Positions 55,801 to 64,000 of a DNA stretch of 64,000 nt are shown one piece after another (the stretch's first letter is position 1; each line of letters starts with the position of its first letter). The position numbers and the translations under genes were made by a program. Under the pieces are notes generated by a model that saw only the letters and a list, made by a program, of their open reading frames with translations, was not told where the DNA came from and made no database searches. The DNA is taken from contig NADL03000013.1 of NCBI GenBank assembly GCA_002205965.3, positions 744,001 through 808,000 of the forward strand, given 5' to 3'. Source of the stretch: Kappaphycus alvarezii. Its lineage: Eukaryota > Rhodophyta > Florideophyceae > Gigartinales > Solieriaceae.

Positions 55801-57460
55801 AGCTGTTAAGGGACCTGTTTTCCGTTTTCAGCCCTTCCGCAACTCCAAATTCTGATTCTGGGCCCCGTTTTATGATTCCTCAGTGATCAGTCTCCAGAGA
55901 CTGTGTTCTTTATCGAAAAGTTTGTACCTCGCATTTCCGGATGCCACCTTTCGAACGCTACTATTCGCACGCTCATATACCACCATATAAGTTGGCGCCT
56001 TGTGTAAGTCTTTGGCTATGGCCTTCCTGTCGCGAGCACCACTGCACGTGAACGATTTATTCCATCAAATTGGTTCTATCTGAATAGTCGGTCAGTTGTT
56101 GCGCACTCTTCATAGGCAATGAGTAAATATCTCTCTCTCAAAAAAATTGAAAAATATCATCCTGGAAACTCAACAAAGAAATAAGTTTACAAAAAGAAAT
56201 AATTCCGAGTTTCCAAGCATGAATGGTAAAAACATACAAATGTTTGGCCTCAATGGAACTCAGCGGGAAAATTGCGGAAGATAGATGCCAGTTGAAACAC
56301 TTATTATCACTAGGAAACTTACAGTAAGAAATGACCTCAAATTTACAGGCCAATCACACTATTAAAAGTGGGTTTGATTCCTCCATTAAGTCCGTGCACC
56401 TCCGGCCATCATTCACTTGGATGCCACATAGATCTTTTCTTTGTGAAACTGAATATATCGATGCTGAAAGGGTTTAAACGCCTTTCTACAAGAGCTATAA
56501 CATGTTATGTGGGCTTGAAAAGAGCAAGAGAAACAATAATACCAGCGTTGCTGTTGTATTTCACTTCACAGACCTTACAGTTTAAACGAATTCACTGCAT
56601 ATACTGTACTGTAGATTGAAACCACTGTAACCTTGCAGCCAGGGCTACTAGGCCATTTGCTGTCATTACACTTTCCTTACAGTTCTGAACACAGCGTTTG
56701 ACCTCATTGGTACACTTGGAATAGTTACGGGCGAGTTGCACACTGGGATATTACATCATTGCTTTACCAATCAAAAGTCGCCTTGCTATCTCATGCCATC
56801 TGGACCAATGTAGTTCTTACATCTTGTCAGAGTATGTCACTCTTGCCGACTACAATTCTGAAAGCGCTACTTACGATACCGTCAGGGCTGTTTTACGGGA
56901 ATACCTTTGATTCGCTACTGTTAGACTGCATTTTCCTTTAGTTTGTAGTTATCTTCAGTTCTATATAGACCCTGGTTTGGAGCGGCCGGCTTTACCCAGC
57001 CAGCCTCAACCAAAGTTTCAACCACATTCTACCTTGATCTGCTCGTGTGCGCTTAACACCACACAGTTGCGGAGGTACAGAGGTACCGATTCTGCTTGAA
57101 GTTTGGTCATAAGACGAAGCAAATTGCAATTAGTTTGGTACGCAAGCGCACCAAACTAATACGCAGGATTTCACATCCCTTTTCGTACGTACGAATACAG
57201 GAAGCACGCTAGCAAGCTCATACCGAGAAACTAAAGGAGTTTCGTCCTTTTCAATGGAAGGGAAGGGAATTTCTTCGATGGTGCTGTCAAATATGCGAGC
57301 ACATTTCTATCCTACTTTGAGAGCGAAGGATCCCTCAGATGAGCCGAAACATTGTCGACGTCATCATAGGAGAGACTTTTTTAATCATAATGAGTAATCG
57401 ATACAGTCAACGCGTGGAAAGACCATTGCTGTGTTCGAGCAACTTTAGAATGCAGCTTCG
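52850..57460. other. No gene recognised
   Basis: Mostly AT-rich with short frames. A small plus-strand frame near 54700-54936 begins NLKVLRLLLDSGYGAKTIYI, which has an ankyrin-like look but is too short to call. An 11-bp inverted repeat (ATTAGTTTGGT) lies at 57129-57160. Confidence 0.35.
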
Positions 57461-57466
57461 TGCTCG

Positions 57467-57790
57467 ATGGCAGTGATGTCAGCTGCTAGGGAGCAAGATA
57501 TTAATCACGAGGTGGATAGGGTCAAGATCAAGTCCGTTCGAAGTTCAACATTATCTCGTATTCATCGCGAAAGAGACGTCGTTTCGCGGAGCTTCTGGAT
57601 TTTTGGACGTGGCTCGAGCAATCTGCAAAAGAAAGCTACTTGGCCGACTGCTGTGAGGGACTTTGGCATCACCTACACTCGCATTGTTTTTGTGCAAGCT
57701 ATCAACCCATATTCAAGATTCGTAGGGATTGATGGGGCTACTCTATTGACGTTGGAAAAGCTGAAGAAACGTCATATTGTGATATCATAA
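57467..57790 (+). CDS. Unrecognised 107-residue ORF
   Basis: ATG at 57467 and TAA at 57788-57790. The product is basic in its N-terminal half, with a FGITYTRIVFVQAINPYSRF segment near the middle. All three plus frames show protein-like stretches nearby, which is common in decayed elements. No family recognised. Confidence 0.2.
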   Translation: MAVMSAAREQDINHEVDRVKIKSVRSSTLSRIHRERDVVSRSFWIFGRGSSNLQKKATWPTAVRDFGITYTRIVFVQAINPYSRFVGIDGATLLTLEKLKKRHIVIS

Positions 57791-58146
57791 TTAGGATTTG
57801 TACCAAGCAAGGTGAGTTGGCAAATGTTCACGTCGTCGCGATTCCACTGCTCGTCAAAAAGATTTCAGGAATCCAGTTGAACCTGTGATCGCAAATATAG
57901 TGCAATGACCATCCAGGTCCACTGTAAAGGATCAATGATCCATTTTTTGCTGATCGAAATTCCATCATTATAGGACGTCTAATTCCTACTATCCTGAAAG
58001 AGCAAGTGTCCACCGGGCCATGGACCCTTGAGGGTGCCGCCGGCCTCCAAATGTCCCTGATATTTATTTTGTGTACAGTAGCAAAATACTCGACACGATT
58101 CCTAATTTTTGAGCAGCCCAGCTGCTAACTTAGTATTTATCAGCGG

Positions 58147-58252
58147 GCAACTGGTAGCCACCAAAGTAAACAGCCACCAAAAGTTGGACTTTGAACTGCG
58201 CCCCCCCACTCGCGCCCCACTTTTACCAACTCGAAGGTGGCTCCCCAGTTGC
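58147..58252. repeat. Imperfect fold-back sequence
   Basis: GCAACTGGTAGCCACC and GCCACCAAAAGTTGG on the left pair with CCAACTCGAAGGTGGC and the following CTCCCCAGTTGC on the right. The left copy carries the GCCACC motif twice. It lies at the edge of a GC-richer island at 58.1-58.9 kb. Confidence 0.5.
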
Positions 58253-58726
58253 TGGCTTTGACTGTTTAACCCCTTTATGCATCCCTTTGTAGCCTCTTGA
58301 CTTGATCACTCCCGAAGCTTCGCCCCTTCTTCCCTTTCCGTTGCGCGTGTCGCGCTTATTGTCTTGTTTTTGGCCGTGCGGACTTTTCCTCAGACAGAAC
58401 GTGTATATATAGCCGTGTTAGTGCGGCGAACGTTCCCTGTCGAAGACTCGTATCGACTCCCCGCAGGCTTACCGCCGTCCCCTGAGGGAGGATCAAAATT
58501 TACTTGCAGGGCCTCGCCCGCCGCCGCTTGCTCGGCCCGTGCCACTTTTTCCTGTTGCACACGGCTCCGCCGCTTAATCTAAGTCCTTCGGACCGTCTTC
58601 ACAGCACTTTTTTTGGCACTAAATCATTCTAGTACGATTTCGGTGCTTCGTTGCTTATCACGCCTGTACCACACGTCTCCTGAGACACCGAGCTGCTTCC
58701 CCTTATAGGGCTTAAAGACAAAGAGG

Positions 58727-58948
58727 GTGCTTCGGATGCACTGTACCTGCACTGTCCGCGATCCTTTCCCGCTCATTGCTTCAGGGATTATTGTTGATTT
58801 CTTTGCAAAGGCTTTCCCGTGCATTGCACTACAGCAAGTTCTGGACGTGGTTGCCTCAACATGGTTCTCTAAGCTCTTTTCTATCGGTATTGATAGAGAG
58901 CGTATGATGACGGATCGTATCTACAGTGCATCAACTCAGTTTGAGTAG
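58727..58948 (+). pseudogene. Possible integrase-core fragment
   Basis: The frame reads GIIVDFFAKAFPCIALQQVL, then WFSKLFSIGIDRERMMTDRI and STQFE. The pattern VD-(x)2-(S/A)K, then an F near the middle, G-I, and TDR before a Phe is what Ty3/gypsy integrase cores show between the first and second Asp. It is a single 60-residue stretch without confirmed flanking domains. Confidence 0.27.
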
Positions 58949-59697
58949 GCGGCAGAACAAGATATAATGAGCATCAGCTCTGGATTGCATCAAGCTCACC
59001 TCGTCGTGTAGCGAGACTATGATACTCTATGCGAAGATTCTTTTACAACAATCCTTAAAAGTTTAATTTCTTACATCCGACCCGATCAAAAAAGTAATCC
59101 GAATTTGAAAACGAAGTGCACCAAGTTCTTCAGAACACACTGGCTGTCGATGTAGCGCTTGAAATAGTTGTTGAGGAAGATATTGTCAGGATTAATGTGT
59201 ACTTGGAAGAAAGTAACCCCAGGTTCACCCCCAACCTGAACTCATAGGTTGTTCCGCGTCGTCTCGACAGCTCTGCGATTTTTCTTTCTTCTATTTTTTC
59301 GAAGCTGCAAGGACTCGGAACCTTGCTTTATCGACAGAAGGCAAAGCGCACGCGCCCCTGAGCCTCCCTGTCGAAATATGCAAAAATAGGGCCCATAGTC
59401 GATTAGGTAGCTTCAATTACCGCTGCTCTCACTAATAGCCAGTACTCGTTAGCAAACGCTGATGCATTTACATTTATTTAAGACAACGTACGTTTTTGAT
59501 TGATGCGTTGGCGATACTACCGTATGAGAGGGCTACTTCTATCTCGCGGATTGTTGCCAATATTTTTGCGGGTTTGTACCAAGGAATTGAGGCTGTCTAA
59601 ATTACGAGGGGATCTAACAGAATAGGGCTTCACGGTTGCGTTGCCACCTGTACTGCCACATGGCCTTGTTGCGATGTGAAGCAGTGAGCTCTTCTAG

Positions 59698-60066
59698 GTT
59701 ATTTGACCTCGTCGCGCTCGACTGAAGAAGGAAAGCTGACAAAAAATCACATCGACGAGATTGAGGAAGATCCAATGAACTTTGAAAAGCGGAGGGAAGT
59801 GCAAAGCAGCTCAAAGCTGCACTGGGAAAGTGTTTCGGCACGAAGAGTTTATAGAGGTATGAGCGCTGTGATATGATCATTTCGATAACCTATTGTTTTT
59901 AGGTAGTGCCCTTGCGTTCAGGTTTAACAAACACGCCACTACGGAGTCGGTCTGCTCAATATCTGGAGCTGAAGGAATTGTTCATCGCGACATTCTCCGG
60001 CCGAGTTCTTTGCTGGAGGGTTCTACATACCAAGAAATTCTAAAAATTGTCCCTGCTTTCCACTGA
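59698..60066 (+). CDS. Possible two-exon gene fragment with a 46-nt intron
   Basis: A plus-strand frame from about 59698 reads STEEGKLTKNHIDEIEEDPM and on to SARRVYRG at a GTATGA donor (59857). After a 46-nt segment ending TGTTTTTAG (59902) it continues in register as SALAFRFNKHATTESVCSIS, then IVHRDILRPSSLLEG, to TGA at 60064-60066. The segment has intron-like features: GT/AG ends, a pyrimidine-rich 3' end and a CGATAAC branch-like site. No domain recognised. The 5' part may begin at an acceptor-like TTCTAG at 59697. Confidence 0.3.
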
Positions 60067-60069
60067 ATT

Positions 60070-61910
60070 GGCGTCATTCTACGGACAATACAACGCTAAT
60101 TTTCTATTCCCAACTTATTCCACTACTAAAAGTCCTTTGATCCTACCATTAGCTTAATAGTGTTGATGGTGCGGTTTTCACCTTAAAATGGACTTTTAAT
60201 CACTGCAAGCTATCCATCTTTGCATAAAGAAAGAATATTTACTCTCTTCACGTACAAGAAACTATGATTTAAGGAAGAAGCGAACCTTAATTAAGAAAAA
60301 AAATATTTGCAGTCATTCCTGCAGAATAGCTACTTCAAGAGATAAATATTGAGCCAACAGCAGCCTAACAGTCATTACAAAATTTAAGGACCTAAATATA
60401 GTTGAGAGAGGTAATTTATTCCTGGTAGTTTGATGTAATTTTTTCGTGCTTGACGACAGAGAATATTTGAGACAGGGCAAGGCAACTGGGAAGGGCTCAG
60501 ACGGCACCCCTTAACTGCAGTACGGCGCCAGCAGTCGAATACTTCACTCCCAGCATTCATGTAGCACAAGAGGTTGAGAACACCATCTGCAATGCAGCGC
60601 AGCATTTTGGGGGTCGAAATAGGGCAGGACAGTGTAAATTCTGGTGTCCTATGTGCCTAAGAGGTGCCTCATTGTACTAAAGTTTCATGAAATATGAAGT
60701 CACTACTAAAGCTTAGCAAAACGTAAATTTGATACGATTATGTACAAACTCATACATTATTCCAGAAGATATTCCTGTATTAGCATATGAGATCACAGTA
60801 CAATGTGGACAGAAGTGATATATGTGGGTGATCGAATTCTAAGATCATTTTACGCTCATTACACTGTAAGGAACGAAATGTTAGACCAACCATGTCCCCC
60901 AATGGACTCGAGCCCTGTGTCTGATGTGGGTCTAGGGGATCCCGCTAATTGGACCAAGCTCCTCGCATAATAAGAAGTAACTTGGATTTAACTACGCCGT
61001 TCTGAGCCTCACGCTCACTCTAAGAGTAGACAAGTAATTCATTGTAAACCGACTAGACGTATCGACTAAGCTGTCAGACTAGTATTTATATTCGGCTCCT
61101 TGCGCCCGCGACCCCTAACTAAAGAGGAAAACCGGTGCTGGCGCTGAGTCTTGTTCCCAACTCTTGTTACCTTGAGCTCTTTTGCTTCTCAAGCGAGACA
61201 TCTTTGGCTATTGCCTGGTCTATGAAGCTCAGGTGTGTGTCACCTTTAACGTGGTCTTCGCACGCGTAACCCCTTTATTTTCTTTTACCCTTTTCTTTTG
61301 ATCCTTTAATTTGTTTTTTGCTGCGGCCACCCTTTTCACTTAAGTGATTCAGCGTGTACAAGCAAGTAGAATCACCCGCTTGTCATCGACGTAGATAGTA
61401 CCCCCATCAGAGGATGTCCCGCACAGGAGCGTGACTTGTCTTATTAAGTCCTCTGACATCCTCACACGAAAACCGGCTTCGGCCTTAATCGGCCTTCGTT
61501 AACACTTCCGATCTAAGAATCGGATCCTCTGAGCATTTGAGACTGGTCTGGCGTTAAAACCAAAGGAAAGAAGGAGTGAACTTCAGCCACCCGAGTACCC
61601 TGAAGACTCTACCACCTCTCGTCCATTTTCCCTGCAAGGAGGCTCCCATCTTCTTCGTGTCGGATTTTCACCGCTGGATAGAGCTACTACAACGCAATTT
61701 TCTCAATAAGAAAGCAGGAACAGAACACATACTTTCGTTTATTGTGGCTCTAACCTTTTTTATTGCCGAAACGCTGCGCTATGGAGAGCTTCTGCGAAGC
61801 TATTGGACACATTGCACTACAAATCCGGGCCCCAAACGTTCATATGTTTCAAACATTAAGAACTCCAAATTCCTCCCTGTACAAATTCTTCCTGTTCTTG
61901 TTCGTTTTCG
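60070..61910. other. No gene recognised
   Basis: Short frames on both strands without motifs. A GC-richer stretch at 61.1-61.55 kb contains small hairpins (GGCTTCGGCC, GGCCTTAATCGGCC) and might be regulatory or part of an unidentified element. Confidence 0.35.
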
Positions 61911-61914
61911 GATT

Positions 61915-62134
61915 TTGGGGTTATTTTAACGTATGAAAGATGTATTCAGTTGTATCCATGCCGCTGGAAGTGTATTTCGCGGAACAATTCGTCATTGGGA
62001 AAATGTGGGGTATTGAGCGCACAAAAGGTAATCGATGGTTGAACTGTTGGTTGATGCTTCCGGTAAACAGGCCGGAACATCAGACCAGGGTTTATATAGA
62101 AAAAGTGCTCAACACCAGCAGAGATAAATTGTAA
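61915..62134 (+). repeat. Dispersed coding repeat, copy 3, with downstream extension
   Basis: Encodes GYFNV, a TGA, then KMYSVVSMPLEVYFAEQF, matching the copies at 21.2 and 39.9 kb. Here the frame continues another ~45 residues (GIERTKGNRWLNCWLM and on to EKVLNTSRDKL, stop at 62132-62134), which may show more of the original protein. No family recognised. Confidence 0.5.
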
Positions 62135-62139
62135 GCAAA

Positions 62140-64000
62140 CGGTACTGAATTCAGAGGTATTCTAGAAAAAGCGACCCCAGAGGTATCAAACTACAAGGTT
62201 TTGAAGGCTCATGTAGCAGCCATCAGTTGAAACCGAAAGCAATAAAAATCATGGAAAAGTCCCATTTGTAGCATAAAGTGGTTGCTGATTGGTGGGTCCG
62301 AAATGTTTCGAGAACCACGCTAGATAGCCTCGATGGCTCCATGTCATTGGCTTGGTACAAAGAGGTATGATCTTATGTTTTACACTGGTGCGTGGGTACA
62401 GTGCAGAAGTTGCACTGATGTCTTCTTACAGTGTAAAATCCTTGGTACAGGTTACTGGAGGGATACTGTCAGCGTATTTGGTGATTTATGGGCATAATCG
62501 CAGCAGATAGCTAGATCACTTTCCCTAAAGGTCTGGGCCAATAGAAACGGGCAGGCATAACTTGTTAGACATTAATGCCGCGGCCTTTAACTTAGCACTG
62601 CTCTAACCTTCCCATAAGTCTCCATAACTCGAACGGCCACGTTACACTCCACATCAGTTAGCACTGTCTACGCGTCTGGAGCAAGCCTACGAGGGTGGAT
62701 ATGGAGATAGGCACACTCTTCCCTCTAGCAGAAGTCGCGACCAAAGGTTCAAATTTCTGTGCTGGCGGATATTGCTGCATCGAGGGAGGTGATTGGATTA
62801 TAAGAACGCGCTCTCCTGTTAGACGTGCAAGGGAGTTCAAGAAAGCGACTCGAAGAAATATGTTCCTCCATTCCTGCCCATTGACTGAATGACTGGCCTT
62901 GTGCGATTGTGAATGATTTACGGTTTCCCTCTTCTTCTTGGCAATACATTCCTGTCCATCTGCATCGCTCACTGTAATACCCGACCCAGTTAGAATGTTA
63001 ACAGTAGGTACTGGGAGCGTATTCGTGTTTCTCTTTTAGTATCTTTTAATTAAAAAATTACTGGAATAAAACGGGAGATGGTAGAACAAAGAATCATCGA
63101 TCACCATCGTCATCCGACAAATCGGAATTTGATGCGCATCCTTCGACACATCGACCCTGCTAGTCAGTTTCTGATTCATATCGGTGAAGACCTTGTCGCT
63201 GCTCGATGGGAGAGTGAAGGGCTGCTTTCTGCACATATTGGGCGAGGAGGACGACTTGACTGTCGCGTAGTCGATTTCAGTACCCACCATGAAGGCAGTG
63301 CTTGAGATTATCCCCCTTCCAATCGAGGATCTCTGTTCACTTTAATCTAGACCGCAGAGTTTCCGGGCGAAAAGCGGGACTTTAATGTAGTGCTGCAGCC
63401 GCACTGAGAATTCACGGGAGTCAATACTTGTCCATGGAAATTAAGTGAAACTTCAGGTCTTCTGTCGTAAGTATGATTATTTCAATCTAATAATTACGTT
63501 ATTCTCAGCGCCTTCAATGTTTTTGAGCCCCTAGTTGAATGGGGTGGGTTTTCTTGGATTATCTCTCAGTGATATACCAAGCACGAAAAGTTGATGGGTC
63601 CACTTACTTTGCCGTTGTTATTTTCGTTGTTTTTCATGTTGGTGCTGGTGTGGAAGGTGCGGCACCATCACGTCCTTTTATACTACAGAATCCCATGCCT
63701 GAGGGCAAAGGTCAGTTGTAACACTTGGACTGGCTGACGACATACACTTCAATAAAATTAATATAAAAGCTGACAACTCGGACTATTCTCACTAAGTTCG
63801 TGTCAGTATCATGTGCCTGCAATTAATTTGAACTGATTTAGGTAAATGACAATTTTCTCTGTCAGTTGATATTAGCTACCTTTCAAATTCAGACATTCTC
63901 ACCGTTTCTGTTCGTTTTGATCCAAAACGAATCTATATTTCCCTCTCAATCTATTATTAGATTTTTTTATTTATCCGACCGTCACTAATGATTTCAATGG
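62140..64000. other. No gene recognised
   Basis: Conflicting frames of 60-105 residues lie on both strands (for example minus 62658-62972 and plus 63078-63305), none with a recognisable motif. Confidence 0.35.

Noticed and set aside
60880-60960. Possible tRNA on the minus strand with a B-box-like GGCTCGAGTCC
   Set aside because: No convincing A box or acceptor pairing at the right distance.
1-64000. CRISPR array, bacterial operon or phage
   Set aside because: No regularly spaced repeats, no ribosome-binding-site gene clusters; element types and possible introns are eukaryotic.

Overview
The window is a stretch of eukaryotic nuclear DNA built mostly from mobile elements and AT-rich non-coding sequence. 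I found no rRNA, no convincing complete host housekeeping gene and no bacterial-style operon. The element set (Ty3/gypsy, PIF/Harbinger with a Myb/SANT-like partner, Tc1/mariner, a DIRS-like reverse transcriptase relic), possible very short introns and the CCHC gag type would suit an early-diverging fungus or another small-genome protist. That is an inference; the sequence does not fix the taxon.

Layout. 1-4.2 kb: AT-rich, no gene seen. 4.2-5.3 kb: decayed Tc1/mariner transposase (minus). 5.4-11.0 kb: a more GC-rich island with clusters of the self-complementary motif TACTGTACAGTA near both edges. It holds several minus-strand reading frames, two of which share a C-terminal helix and a SUMO-interaction-like motif. 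11.4-12.4 kb: a second, different Tc1/mariner relic (minus). 12.4-22.2 kb: AT-rich desert with two short repeat fragments. 22.5-26 kb: heavily decayed minus-strand retroelement with a recognisable reverse transcriptase piece. 26-28.7 kb: AT-rich. 28.7-30.1 kb: solo LTR on the plus strand, related to the gypsy LTR further right. 30.3-35.2 kb: palindromic repeats and unrecognised reading frames. 35.296-37.845 kb: PIF/Harbinger transposon with 32-bp terminal inverted repeats, an AGT target duplication, a plus-strand transposase and a convergent minus-strand Myb/SANT-like gene. 38.4-40.2 kb: retroelement fragments. 40.266-49.326 kb: a structurally complete Ty3/gypsy retrotransposon on the minus strand with ~1.5-kb LTRs and a 5-bp CATGT duplication, inserted in an older repeat. 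49.6-64 kb: relic fragments, inverted repeats, a tRNA-like pol III sequence, a possible short spliced gene, and much sequence with no visible gene.

The gypsy element is the centre of interest. Its order is LTR, gag (two CCHC knuckles), protease, RT, RNase H, integrase (D,D,E). After the integrase comes a region holding two tandem, diverged copies of a ~140-residue domain I do not recognise. Each LTR also carries its own acidic-protein reading frame downstream of a TATA box, and a diverged solo LTR at 29 kb keeps the same reading frame. Every LTR-to-LTR difference I saw is an indel, so the element looks very young, and many of its frameshifts may be assembly indels rather than decay.
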